DNA of 64,000 bases from Ilumatobacteraceae bacterium (GTDB lineage: Bacteria > Actinomycetota > Acidimicrobiia > Acidimicrobiales > Ilumatobacteraceae): positions 62,001 through 126,000 of the forward strand of contig JAKMEY010000065.1 in the NCBI GenBank assembly GCA_022425725.1, read 5' to 3'. The number at the start of each line of letters is the position of its first letter. The first letter of the stretch is position 1. Of this stretch, positions 10,033-18,513 are shown one piece after another. The translations under genes were made by a program, and so were the position numbers. A model generated the notes under the pieces. That model had not been told where the DNA came from. It did no database searches and saw only the letters and a list, made by a program, of their open reading frames with translations.

Positions 10033-10770
10033 TGAAGGCTCCTCAGAGGTCACCCACGTACCGTGCTCCCAAGTGAAACTCGAGCGTACGTGAAGAGGGA
10101 CATTGTGATTTCGGGCAAACTCGACTGAACGCAAGGCGAGCACCTTCGAGCCTGCTCCTGCCATTTCGAGCATTTCATCGAAGTTGATACGTGCCAGTTT
10201 GTGTGCCTGCGGAACAATTCGGGGGTCTGCAGAAAAGACACCCGTCACATCGGTATAGATTTCACATGCGTCAGCGTCGAGGGCTGCCGCGAGTGCCACC
10301 GCGGTCGTGTCGGAGCCGCCTCGCCCGAGAGTGGTGATCTCACGATCGGTTGAGACCCCTTGGAACCCTGCAACAACGCAGACTCTTCTTTCATGCAGGG
10401 CCTCACGCAAACGATCACCCTTGACCTCAAGAATCTTTGCCTTGCCGTGCGCGCTATCGGTAATGATGCCGACCTGACTGCCAGTGAAACTCATCGCCTC
10501 GACGCCGCGCTCTGCAAGGGCCATACAAAGCAACGACATCGACACACGTTCACCCGTGGTGAGCAACATGTCCATCTCACGCCCCGGGTGCACGGTGGAC
10601 ACGTCATTTGCAAGCTTCAACAGATTGTCGGTCGACTTACCCATCGCTGAGACAACAACGACGACGTCCGCACCGTGCTGACGGGTGTACGCAACGTGGT
10701 CAGCCACCGCACGCATGCGGTCAGGATCAGCTACCGAAGTGCCGCCGTACTTTTGGACAATGAGTGTCAC
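9520..10770 (-). CDS. lysC: Aspartate kinase (alpha subunit, with internal beta start)
   Basis: 416 aa, GTG start. KYGGTSVAD at the N-terminus and the kinase core (residues 1 to about 240) are followed by two ACT domains for lysine/threonine feedback. It phosphorylates aspartate as the first step to lysine, threonine and methionine. Length and order match actinobacterial LysC. An internal ATG at codon 247 with its own GAGGAG ribosome-binding site encodes the regulatory beta subunit, as known in Corynebacterium glutamicum. The gene lies 21 bp downstream of the mhuD-like gene. Confidence 0.97.
   Translation of the reverse strand: MTLIVQKYGGTSVADPDRMRAVADHVAYTRQHGADVVVVVSAMGKSTDNLLKLANDVSTVHPGREMDMLLTTGERVSMSLLCMALAERGVEAMSFTGSQVGIITDSAHGKAKILEVKGDRLREALHERRVCVVAGFQGVSTDREITTLGRGGSDTTAVALAAALDADACEIYTDVTGVFSADPRIVPQAHKLARINFDEMLEMAGAGSKVLALRSVEFARNHNVPLHVRSSFTWEHGTWVTSEEPSMEDPIISGVVTDASEAKLTVLGVPDRPGISATLFEPLADANVNVDMIVQNTSTEGTTDISFTVPSADLKVADEIVSRVASEMSAAGVTQDSEIAKVSLVGAGMKTSPGIAARMFRCLAEAAVNIEMISTSTIRISVVIAASDLETAARSLHTEFGLDSGESYAAPLPERK
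10039..10044 (-). promoter_or_regulatory. Internal ribosome-binding site for LysC beta
   Basis: GAGGAG on the minus strand, 6 nt from the internal ATG at 10032-10030. Confidence 0.75.
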
Positions 10771-10791
10771 AAGGTCAAAAGCCTACGGCTG

Positions 10792-11136
10792 TCACGAACC
10801 GTCAGCGACTGTGAGCGAAACAACATCGAACTCAAGAAGTGACGCTCCCGTGGCGACTGGGTGTTGCGGCTTTGCGTCACCTGAACCGTCCTCGGTGTGG
10901 GTCTCACGATGTTGGTGAGCGAAGGCTTGACCGCTGCGCCACGCTTGGAACGCCTCTTCACTTTCCCAACGAGTCACGACGAAGTAGCGATCGTCTCCTG
11001 CTGTGGGTCTCAACAACATGAATTCTTCGAAGCCCGGCTGATTGTCGACCATCCCAGCCCTTGCCGCAAAACGGGCCTCAAGTTCGGATCCTGCGCCTTC
11101 GGGAACCTCAATTGCATTGATTTTTACTACTGACAT
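10792..11136 (-). CDS. mhuD: MhuD-like haem-degrading monooxygenase (IsdG/ABM family)
   Basis: 114 aa. The N-terminus VVKINAIEVP and the segments LLRP, RYFVVTRWES, EAFQAW and PVATGASLLEF follow Mycobacterium tuberculosis MhuD closely. Asn7 and Trp66, the known active-site residues in MhuD, are at the same positions. The axial haem ligand is His75 in MhuD; here His74 and His76 flank that position. The following loop is about ten residues longer and rich in His, Glu and Asp. The predicted role is oxidative cleavage of haem to release iron. It is upstream of lysC and divergent from the molybdenum enzyme gene. Confidence 0.85.
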   Translation of the reverse strand: MSVVKINAIEVPEGAGSELEARFAARAGMVDNQPGFEEFMLLRPTAGDDRYFVVTRWESEEAFQAWRSGQAFAHQHRETHTEDGSGDAKPQHPVATGASLLEFDVVSLTVADGS

Positions 11137-11191
11137 CTCTGCATCGTCGCGCAGTTCATACTGTTGGTCTCAATCTTGCGTCACAAGCACG

Positions 11192-11211
11192 ACTTTTACA
11201 ATTAGTAAAGT
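11192..11211. promoter_or_regulatory. Inverted repeat ahead of the molybdenum oxidoreductase
   Basis: ACTTTTAC, spacer AATTA, GTAAAGT: a TTTAC/GTAAA dyad ending 7 bp before the ATG at 11218. It overlaps TACAAT (11197-11202), a possible -10 element. Position and symmetry suit an operator, but no regulator is identified. Confidence 0.4.
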
Positions 11212-11217
11212 GACGGT

Positions 11218-13800
11218 ATGTCCGGGGAAATCCAATTCACGGTGAACGGCCAGCCGTCGGCAATCACCGGCGACCACCCCCATCTGCTCTCGGCACTGCG
11301 AGACGAACTCGACATCACGTCGCCGAAAGACGGATGCTCACCCTCCGGGCAATGCGGTTGCTGCACGGTGCTCATCGATGGCAAGGCCGTGGTTGCATGT
11401 CAACAATCTGTTGACGCGTGCGAAGGACGCGAGATCACCACCCTCGAAGGACTCGCTGAGAGCGAACGCCAACAATTTGCTGATGCATTCGCAGCGTGCG
11501 GTGGGCTCCAATGCGGCTTCTGTATCCCGGGAATCGTGATGCGAGCGCATTACCAAATTTCGAAAAAAGGCTCGTCTCTGACTCGAGAGTCGATGGCCCC
11601 TCACCTCGGAGCGCACCTCTGTCGGTGCACCGGCTACGTAAAAATTCTCGACGCGATTGAGGCGGTCGCTCATGGAACTCCTGTTGAACCGCCGACGGTG
11701 AAGAGCGGCGTCGGTGCACGAGGCATGAAGTACGAAGCCCATCCGTTGACGCTCGGGGATCGCCCCTACATCGATGACATTCGGGTGCCCGGGATGCTTC
11801 ACGCTGCACTCCACCTCACCGATCACACCCGTGCCGGCATCAACAACATTGATGTTACGAACGCCATCGCTGCCCCGGGCGTCGTCAGCGTGCTCACCGC
11901 AGCTGACATTCCTGGTGAATTGCGATCTGGCCTCATTCATAAAGACTGGCCACTCATGATTCCTGTGGGCGGCACGACCTCGTTTGGTGGCGATGTTCTT
12001 GCGGTCGTCGTTGCCGATACGCGCGAGCATGCACGAGCAGCCGCAGAGCTCATTGAGGTGGACTACACCGTCCACTCGCCTGTCACAGATGCAAAGGCCG
12101 CGCTTGCCTCCGACTCTCCTATTGCGGTGTGGGGCACCGACTCAAATGTGCTGTCGGTGAGCGCGTATCAGCGTGATGAAGGACTCTCCATCGAGGAAGC
12201 ACTCGCATCAAGTACTCATGTCGTGTCTGAAATCTTCACCACCCAACGCATCGAGCACGCATTTCTTGAACCCGAGTCGACGCTCGCAGTGCCCTCAGGA
12301 GAAGGCGAACACAAAACCTTGCATGTGTACTCAGGCGGTCAGGGTGTCTGGGATGACCGCAACGACATCGCTGCGATTCTTGGTGTCGGACGTGAGCGGA
12401 TAACGGTCGAGCTCGTATCCAATGGTGGAGCATTCGGCGGCAAAGAAGACATGAGCAACCAAGGCCATGCGGCACTCGCTGCGTGGCTACTCGGCCAACC
12501 CGTGAAGTGCACCTTGAGCCGCGTTGAAAGTTTCCGGATGCACGCAAAACGTCATCCGATCACTCTTGACGTTCGGGCCGGATGCGATGCCGATGGGGTC
12601 TTGACCGGTCTACACGTGAGGGCGATCGGAGACTCGGGGGCCTACGCAAGTGTCGGCATGAAAGTGCTCGAACGTGCCGCCGGCCATGTTGCCGGCCCCT
12701 ACCGCTGGCAGTCGCTCGATATCGAAGCGACTGCGGTGCGCACAAACAACCCGATCTGTGGTGCATTCAGAGGATTCGGTGCCAACCAAGCCCAATTCGC
12801 AACCGAGGGTGTTATCGACCGTCTGGCCGAGCTCGCAGGCATTGACCCGTGGGAGTTTCGTAGCAAGAACGTGATCACCCCTGGAGACACCTGGGGGCCA
12901 GGACAGGTAATGGACGACGGCACTGGAGGCGCACGCGAATGCCTCGATGCCATCAAACCTGATTACGACCGGGCCCGCTCTGAGGGACGATCGGTCGGCC
13001 TTGCGATCGGCATGAAGAACTCCGGCCTTGGAAACGGGTTCCGGGAGGTCTGTGGGGCGGTCGTTCATTTCCGAGACGACAGCCGAATCGAGGTGCGGCA
13101 CGGCTGGACCGAGATGGGTCAGGGAGTTCACACCGTGGCACTTCAGGTCGCAGCTCAAGAACTCAACGTTGATGCTGAACGTATCGACGTCATCGTTGAC
13201 ACCACCAGAGAACTCGGCTTTGGCCAAACCACTGGAAGTCGCGGCACGTTGATGACCGCTGGATCGGTTGCGGCTGCCTGCCAAGTTGCGCTTGCTGCCA
13301 ACTGTGAGGTCGGTGTCGATCATCACGGGGAGTACGTCGTCGACTGGACGCATCACCTTGGTGATCCCGAGCACCCGAACCCGACTATCCACTCGTGCTT
13401 CTCCTATGCGGCACAACTCGTTGAGATCGATCACGCGTCGGGCGCTATCGATCGCGTGCTTGCTGTCCACGATGTAGGTAAGGCGGTCAACCCGACTCTC
13501 GTCGAAGGGCAGATCGAAGGATCTGTTCACATGGGTCTCGGCTATGCCCTCACAGAGGATTTCCCCAGCGACGACACAGGAATGCCCGCTGTCGAAACAC
13601 TTCGGCAGTTGGGAATCCTCCGCGCAAAAGACATCCCAAAGATCGATGTAAAAGTGGTGGAAGTGCCGCAACCACGCTCGCCATACGGCATTAAAGGTGT
13701 TGGCGAGATCGGCCTCGTGCCGACCGCACCTGCGGTCGCAGCGGCGCTCTATGACTTTGATGGCGAGCGACGCCGTACACTACCGATGCGCCGCCAGTGA
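11218..13800 (+). CDS. Fused [2Fe-2S]/molybdopterin oxidoreductase, xanthine dehydrogenase/aldehyde oxidase family
   Basis: 860 aa. Residues 1-85 form a plant-type [2Fe-2S] domain (GCSPSGQCGCCTV). Residues about 85-160 form the all-helical second cluster domain (CGFC, then CRCTGY). Then come the aldehyde-oxidase hammerhead domain and the Mo-cofactor domains with GGAFGGKE, FRGFGANQAQ and the catalytic Glu in KGVGEIGL near the C-terminus. No FAD domain is present and no FAD-subunit gene is nearby. The architecture equals Desulfovibrio aldehyde oxidoreductase (MOP) rather than complete xanthine dehydrogenase. It should hydroxylate an aldehyde or N-heterocycle; the nearby 8-oxoguanine deaminase is only a weak hint at purines. 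Confidence 0.87.
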   Translation: MSGEIQFTVNGQPSAITGDHPHLLSALRDELDITSPKDGCSPSGQCGCCTVLIDGKAVVACQQSVDACEGREITTLEGLAESERQQFADAFAACGGLQCGFCIPGIVMRAHYQISKKGSSLTRESMAPHLGAHLCRCTGYVKILDAIEAVAHGTPVEPPTVKSGVGARGMKYEAHPLTLGDRPYIDDIRVPGMLHAALHLTDHTRAGINNIDVTNAIAAPGVVSVLTAADIPGELRSGLIHKDWPLMIPVGGTTSFGGDVLAVVVADTREHARAAAELIEVDYTVHSPVTDAKAALASDSPIAVWGTDSNVLSVSAYQRDEGLSIEEALASSTHVVSEIFTTQRIEHAFLEPESTLAVPSGEGEHKTLHVYSGGQGVWDDRNDIAAILGVGRERITVELVSNGGAFGGKEDMSNQGHAALAAWLLGQPVKCTLSRVESFRMHAKRHPITLDVRAGCDADGVLTGLHVRAIGDSGAYASVGMKVLERAAGHVAGPYRWQSLDIEATAVRTNNPICGAFRGFGANQAQFATEGVIDRLAELAGIDPWEFRSKNVITPGDTWGPGQVMDDGTGGARECLDAIKPDYDRARSEGRSVGLAIGMKNSGLGNGFREVCGAVVHFRDDSRIEVRHGWTEMGQGVHTVALQVAAQELNVDAERIDVIVDTTRELGFGQTTGSRGTLMTAGSVAAACQVALAANCEVGVDHHGEYVVDWTHHLGDPEHPNPTIHSCFSYAAQLVEIDHASGAIDRVLAVHDVGKAVNPTLVEGQIEGSVHMGLGYALTEDFPSDDTGMPAVETLRQLGILRAKDIPKIDVKVVEVPQPRSPYGIKGVGEIGLVPTAPAVAAALYDFDGERRRTLPMRRQ

Positions 13801-13811
13801 CGCCGGCGTAG

Positions 13812-13849
13812 TTCACACTCCGTTAACAATTGAGATACGGGCGAGAAAT
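13812..13849 (+). promoter_or_regulatory. Candidate GlnR-type box tetrad
   Basis: TTCAC, TTAAC, GATAC and GAAAT occur with exactly 6 bp between each, an 11-bp periodicity. This resembles the actinobacterial GlnR pattern gTnAC-n6-GaAAC repeated twice; 13 of 18 fixed positions agree. It lies 59 bp upstream of the GSII start. Individual half-sites are imperfect. Confidence 0.4.
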
Positions 13850-13907
13850 CGCGTGCTGACACAGTGTGAATACCCCTACAACTGCGATTACCGCCGAAAG
13901 GAATCCC

Positions 13908-14936
13908 GTGGCGTACCAAGCTGAATACATCTGGATTGATGGCCATGAGCCCACTCCACTCCTCCGTTCAAAAACCAAAGTTCTTGCTGACGAGGTCACC
14001 GATCCCCCCATCTGGGGCTTTGATGGTTCCTCCACCCAGCAGGCCACCGGCGACAAGTCTGACTGCGTCCTTCGCCCGACATTTGTGTGCCCTGACCCCA
14101 TTCGTGGCGGCCGCAATGTGTTGGTGATGTGCGAAGTGCTCCTTGCATCAAATATGCGCGCCCACCCGACAAATACTCGTGCCGCCTGTGCTCGCATCGA
14201 AAAAAAGTACAAAGACGACGAGATGATCTTCGGTCTCGAGCAGGAATACACGATGATGCGCCCTGACGGGTCACCCCTCGGCTTCCCTGCCGGTGGCGGA
14301 CAGCCCGCTCCTCAGGGCCCCTACTACTGCGGCGTCGGAACTGGTCGTGTCATCGGACGTGAAATTGTCGAAGAGCACACCCAGGCATGCATTGATGCCG
14401 GACTTTCCATTTCTGGCACGAACGCAGAAGTCATGCCCGGACAGTGGGAATTCCAAATTGGACCACTAGGACCAACCGCAGTTGGCGATCAGATGTATGT
14501 CTCCCGGTGGCTCCTCCACCGCATTGCCGAAGATTACGACGTCGTCATCAGCTTTGATGCGAAGCCAATGAGGGGCGACTGGAACGGCGCTGGCTGTCAT
14601 ACCAACTTCTCAACGGTTGCGATGCGTGACAACTACAAGGCCATCACCGCTGCATGCGAAGCCATCGGCAAGAACTACATGAACCTCGTTCAGAACTATG
14701 GCGACGGTGTTGCAGATCGCCTCACCGGTGACCACGAGACAGCCCCATGGAACAAGTTCTCCTACGGCGTGTCAGACCGCGGCGCATCGATCCGTATTCC
14801 ATGGCAGGTCGAGAAAGATGGCAAGGGGTACGCGGAAGATCGTCGCCCAAATGCCAACTGCGATCCGTACACCGTTGCGCAGCTCATCACCGACACCGTG
14901 TGCTCGGCGGCAGCAAAGGGTTCCAAGAAGCGCTGA
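13908..14936 (+). CDS. glnII: Glutamine synthetase, type II (GSII)
   Basis: 342 aa from GTG 13908, which has a GAAAGGAA ribosome-binding site; codons further upstream lack one. It is of the short, eukaryote-like GSII type: N-terminal beta-grasp (AEYIWIDG, PIWGFDGSST), catalytic GLEQEYT, the GPYYCGVG and NAEVMPGQWEFQIG segments, and NFSTVAMR. It condenses ammonium and glutamate using ATP and is not controlled by adenylylation. It is followed by a 17-bp-stem terminator and then a second, type I enzyme. A GlnR-like box lies upstream. Confidence 0.95.
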   Translation: MAYQAEYIWIDGHEPTPLLRSKTKVLADEVTDPPIWGFDGSSTQQATGDKSDCVLRPTFVCPDPIRGGRNVLVMCEVLLASNMRAHPTNTRAACARIEKKYKDDEMIFGLEQEYTMMRPDGSPLGFPAGGGQPAPQGPYYCGVGTGRVIGREIVEEHTQACIDAGLSISGTNAEVMPGQWEFQIGPLGPTAVGDQMYVSRWLLHRIAEDYDVVISFDAKPMRGDWNGAGCHTNFSTVAMRDNYKAITAACEAIGKNYMNLVQNYGDGVADRLTGDHETAPWNKFSYGVSDRGASIRIPWQVEKDGKGYAEDRRPNANCDPYTVAQLITDTVCSAAAKGSKKR

Positions 14937-14964
14937 CGAGTTCAGCGTCACTTGGTGACGTCTT

Positions 14965-15008
14965 AGTGAAGGGGGCCTCGTATGCACGAGGTCCCCTTCA
15001 CTGTTTTT
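14965..15008 (+). terminator. Rho-independent terminator of glnII
   Basis: A 17-bp stem (arms 14965-14981 and 14986-15002, one G-T wobble) closes an ATGC loop and is followed by GTTTTT. It separates the GSII gene from the type I enzyme, so the two are probably transcribed independently. Confidence 0.9.
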
Positions 15009-15040
15009 CACTGCCAGAATGAATATCTAAAGGAGGAATC

Positions 15041-16378
15041 ATGCGTGAACAGCAATGCGACTACGTGCTGAAAACCGCTTCGGAGCGCGGCGTTCGCATG
15101 GTGCGTCTGTGGTTTACCGATGTGCTGGGCAATTTGAAGAGTTTCGCCATCAGTCAAAACGAACTCGAAAATGCACTCAACGATGGAATGACCTTTGATG
15201 GGTCATCAATCGACGGGTTCTCTCGGGTTCAAGAATCTGACGTACTCGCCATTCCAGATCCAGACACGTTTCAAATTCTTCCATTCGGCGACAAGGATGC
15301 TGCCGAAGCACGGGTGTTCTGCGACATACACCACCTTGATGGCTCTGCGTTCACTGGCGACCCACGCCAAGTGTTGCGACGCCATGTTGAAGCGGCGCGC
15401 AGTGAGGGCCTCACGTTTTACATTGCACCTGACATCGAGTTCTTCTACTTCACACCTCTGCAACCTGGCGAGCGACCAACCCCTCTCGATTTCGGGGGCT
15501 ACTTTGACCTCACCACCCGAGATGTCACTGGCGACCTCCGCAAGCAAACGATTCGCACCCTCGAACAAATCGGGATCCCGGTCGAGTACTCATTCCATGA
15601 AGATTCTCCGAGCCAACAGGAAATCGATCTTCGCCACGACGATGCTCTCACCATTGCCGACTCGGTGATGACATTCCGTCACGTCGTGCGAGAGGTTGCG
15701 GCGGCACACGGTGTGTACGCAACGTTTATGCCCAAGCCGCTCGAGGGAGTACAGGGCTCGGGTATGCACACTCACCTGTCGCTCTTCACCGGCGATGAAA
15801 ATGCGTTTTATGACGAGGCCGATGAGTACAACTTGTCACCCCTCGCAAAATCATTCATGGCCGGTCTCCTACAACATGCTGCAGAAATTACGGCCATTAC
15901 GAATCCGACAGTGAATTCGTACAAGCGGCTCGTGCCGGGATTCGAAGCCCCGGTGCACCTCAGTTGGGCACGTAACAACCGGTCAGGCCTCATTCGGGTG
16001 CCCATCCCTAAACGGGGTAATCCGCTTGCGACCCGACTCGAATACCGTTCGCCTGATCCGAGTTGTAACCCCTACCTTGCCTTCAGCCTCATGCTTGCCG
16101 CCGGACTCAAAGGGGTGCGAGAGGGTTACGAACTTCCAGCCGAGGCCGATGCAAACCTGTTCGAACTCGACGATAAAGCGCTCGGCAAACTGGGAATTGG
16201 CCAACTGCCCCAGTCACTTTCTGAGGCACTTCACGTGATGGAACGATCAGAACTTGTCCACGAGGCACTCGGCGAACACATTTTTGAGTGGTACGTGAGA
16301 AATAAGCGCCGCGAGTGGATGGACTACAAAACCCACGTCAGCCAATTTGAGATTGACAGGTATCTGGGGACGCTGTGA
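15041..16378 (+). CDS. glnA2: Glutamine synthetase, type I (GlnA2-like)
   Basis: 445 aa; ATG preceded by AAAGGAGGA. N-terminal VRLWFTDVLGNLKS, FDGSSIDGF, catalytic APDIEFFYF, HEDSPSQQEIDL, SGMHTHLSLF, and the arginine-rich NSYKRLVPGFEAP all fit GSI. Length and sequence resemble M. tuberculosis GlnA2. The adenylylated Tyr of GSI-beta enzymes (NLYDLPPEE) is replaced by Phe in ANLFELDDKA, so it should escape GlnE control. The regulator gene that follows overlaps its stop by 4 bp. Confidence 0.94.
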   Translation: MREQQCDYVLKTASERGVRMVRLWFTDVLGNLKSFAISQNELENALNDGMTFDGSSIDGFSRVQESDVLAIPDPDTFQILPFGDKDAAEARVFCDIHHLDGSAFTGDPRQVLRRHVEAARSEGLTFYIAPDIEFFYFTPLQPGERPTPLDFGGYFDLTTRDVTGDLRKQTIRTLEQIGIPVEYSFHEDSPSQQEIDLRHDDALTIADSVMTFRHVVREVAAAHGVYATFMPKPLEGVQGSGMHTHLSLFTGDENAFYDEADEYNLSPLAKSFMAGLLQHAAEITAITNPTVNSYKRLVPGFEAPVHLSWARNNRSGLIRVPIPKRGNPLATRLEYRSPDPSCNPYLAFSLMLAAGLKGVREGYELPAEADANLFELDDKALGKLGIGQLPQSLSEALHVMERSELVHEALGEHIFEWYVRNKRREWMDYKTHVSQFEIDRYLGTL

Positions 16379-17073
16379 CCCAAACTGAAAGCGGGACCCT
16401 CCTCGTCGTTGGCGATCAGATTTCCACCGAACTTGCGCGCACCCTCGACCTCTCCGGGCGCACATGGCATGGCATCTGTTTCTCAGATCAAGCGCTCTCA
16501 ACAATTCCTGACGGCCACTGGGTTGGGGCCATCATCGATCTTTCCGCCGACCCCGAGGCGGGCTGGTCGGTTGCACGAAACCTTCGTCGAACAGACCGCG
16601 ACCCGATCCGGACGCTCGTATTGGTGAGCGGCGCCCAGCTTTCGGAACTCGAACATCGAGACGACCTTTTTGATGACTTTTGCCTGACCCCGTTTCACCC
16701 GACCGAACTTGAGGCTCGAGTGGCCCATCTAATCGCATCGGTCGGGCCGGTTGCCACCAAATCTGAAGTCGTCATGTACGAGAATCTTGCGCTCAATTTG
16801 GAGACCTATCAAGCATCGGTTTCAGATCAACCGCTCGACCTCACCTACATGGAATACGAGTTACTGAAATTCCTCGCGCAAAACCCTGGCAAGGTGTTCT
16901 CTCGAGAAATGCTCCTTAGCCGGGTATGGGGCTATGACTACTACGGCGGCGCAAGAACGGTCGATGTGCATGTTCGTCGTCTTCGCGCAAAGCTCGGCGA
17001 AGAGCATGCCGACCTCATCCAGACAGTACGGTCGGTTGGCTACAGGTTTGGTCGTTCACGCTGGAAAGCGTGA
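16375..17073 (+). CDS. Orphan OmpR-type regulator, GlnR-like
   Basis: 232 aa; its GTG overlaps the glnA TGA as GTGA, so it is translationally coupled. Residues 1-120 form a degenerate receiver: the Asp in AIIDLSADP remains, but one residue of the usual acidic pair is Gly (VVGDQ) and the conserved Lys is Thr (LTPFHPTEL). Residues 130-232 form a typical winged helix (LDLTYMEYELLKFL, SREMLLSRVWGYDY, VDVHVRRLRAKL, VRSVGYRF). No histidine kinase is adjacent. Position and phosphorylation-site decay resemble actinobacterial GlnR, the nitrogen regulator, but orthology is an inference. Confidence 0.8.
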   Translation: MTQTESGTLLVVGDQISTELARTLDLSGRTWHGICFSDQALSTIPDGHWVGAIIDLSADPEAGWSVARNLRRTDRDPIRTLVLVSGAQLSELEHRDDLFDDFCLTPFHPTELEARVAHLIASVGPVATKSEVVMYENLALNLETYQASVSDQPLDLTYMEYELLKFLAQNPGKVFSREMLLSRVWGYDYYGGARTVDVHVRRLRAKLGEEHADLIQTVRSVGYRFGRSRWKA

Positions 17074-17074
17074 A
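17055..17074. terminator. Hairpin between convergent genes
   Basis: TTCACGCT and AGCGTGAA form a perfect 8-bp stem with a GGAA tetraloop across the regulator stop codon. The neighbouring convergent gene ends at 17075. No T-tract follows, so intrinsic termination is uncertain. Confidence 0.35.
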
Positions 17075-18436
17075 TCACTGAACGAGTCGTTGTACACGCT
17101 GTGATGCCGCAGCGTGAGCAGCCAACATTTCTTCGGTTGCAGCCGATACGAGGTGGCCATCTTTTACGACCTCTTTGCCATTGATAACGGTGTTTCGAAC
17201 ACCGGTTGGCCCGCATCGCAACCATGCCTCAATCGGGTCAGATACTGCGCCAGCATACGCAATTCCCGTTTGATCCCAGACGGCGATGTCAGCCGCGGCA
17301 CCGACGGTGAGGGTTCCCAATTCACCGGTACGACCGAGGCAGGCAGCCCCGCCACGCGTTGCCATCTCCAGCGCGATGCGCGCCGTCATTGCGTCTGCCC
17401 CGTCGTTGAGTTTAGCGAGTAGTAGGGCTTGGCGAGCCTCTAACCACATCGATGCTGAATCCGCAGATGAGGAACCGTCAACTCCGAGTCCGACCGGGCA
17501 TCCTGCGGCACGAAGCGCCGTCACCGGAGCGATACCTGACGACAGAATCAGGTTGGAACTTGGGCAGTGTGCAACGCCAACTCCGGCAGCGCCAAGTCGG
17601 TTGATCTCATCACCTTTCGGCATGACGCAATGGGCAACCCAACTTCGTGGGCTTGCCCAACCGGTGCGCTCCAAATATTCGGTCGGACGACAGCCAAAGC
17701 GAGCGACGCTGAAGTCATCGTCTTCAGAATTTTCGGCGAAGTGAGTGTGGAGGCGAACCTCTAGGCGTTCTGCAAGTTCGGCTGTGCGAACGAGTAGTTC
17801 TTCGGTGACGCTGAACGGTGAGCACGGAGCAAGCGCGACTTGCGTCATCGAACCCCACGACCGGTCGTGGTGTCTGTTCACCGCCTCTTCGCAGGCAGCC
17901 AAAATGTCATCGTCATCTTCGACCACATCGTCAGGCGGTAACCCGCCATCTTTTTCCGACAGTGACATCGAACCCCGGGTCGGATGAAAACGAACTCCAA
18001 TGTCGGTAGCGGCAGAAATTTCTGCAGCAAGCAGATCGCCCGACCCACGAGGATGCACGTAGAGATGATCGGTTGAGGTGGTGCACCCTGATAACGCGAG
18101 TTCTCCAAGTCCAATCCACGCCGACAGGTAGATACTTTCTTCGTCGAGTGCCTTCCAAAGTGGGTACAGCGACTGCAACCAACCGAACAGAGGTTTGTCG
18201 GTCATCTCTGAATACGCCCGCGTCAGGTTCTGGTAGAGGTGATGATGCGTGTTGATGAGACCGGGAGTGACGAGACAACCCGACGCATCGATCGTTGTCG
18301 ACGCTGACGGTGGCTCACCAACACCTACCCCGTCTATGAGCCCACCTTTCACCGACACCCAACCGCCGGAAAGTTCGCGACGTTGATCATCCATCGTTGC
18401 CATCAGCCGGGCGTTGAGAATGACGAGATCTGCCAT
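17075..18436 (-). CDS. 8-oxoguanine deaminase-like amidohydrolase
   Basis: 453 aa. Amidohydrolase superfamily: metal-binding NTHHHLYQNLTRA (about residues 62-74), HTHFAEN, AHCVMPKGDEI, AHCPSSNL and VDGSSSADSA. The NTHHH-YQ-LTRA form is characteristic of the 8-oxoguanine deaminase/AtzB-like branch, which hydrolyses an exocyclic amine of purines or triazines. 8-oxoguanine to urate is the most likely reaction. It is last in a minus-strand run that starts at iscA and converges on the GlnR-like gene. Confidence 0.82.
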   Translation of the reverse strand: MADLVILNARLMATMDDQRRELSGGWVSVKGGLIDGVGVGEPPSASTTIDASGCLVTPGLINTHHHLYQNLTRAYSEMTDKPLFGWLQSLYPLWKALDEESIYLSAWIGLGELALSGCTTSTDHLYVHPRGSGDLLAAEISAATDIGVRFHPTRGSMSLSEKDGGLPPDDVVEDDDDILAACEEAVNRHHDRSWGSMTQVALAPCSPFSVTEELLVRTAELAERLEVRLHTHFAENSEDDDFSVARFGCRPTEYLERTGWASPRSWVAHCVMPKGDEINRLGAAGVGVAHCPSSNLILSSGIAPVTALRAAGCPVGLGVDGSSSADSASMWLEARQALLLAKLNDGADAMTARIALEMATRGGAACLGRTGELGTLTVGAAADIAVWDQTGIAYAGAVSDPIEAWLRCGPTGVRNTVINGKEVVKDGHLVSAATEEMLAAHAAASQRVQRLVQ

Positions 18437-18513
18437 GCGGTAACGCTAATCACTACAAGATCAACACACGAGACTCTTATTGAGTCACAAAGACCAGCCG
18501 AGAGTTGAGCCTC

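Noticed and set aside
11338-12075. 245-aa minus-strand frame inside the molybdenum oxidoreductase gene
   Set aside because: Composition is that of an antisense shadow, with no recognisable domain and no ribosome-binding site; the plus-strand gene has full domain support.
12610-13671. 353-aa minus-strand frame inside the same gene
   Set aside because: Shadow of the conserved plus-strand Mo domain; no motif or initiation signal.
18469-18513. Small inverted repeats (ACTC/GAGT, GAGAG/CTCTC) near the 8-oxoguanine deaminase start
   Set aside because: Stems of 4-5 bp without T-tracts are expected by chance.
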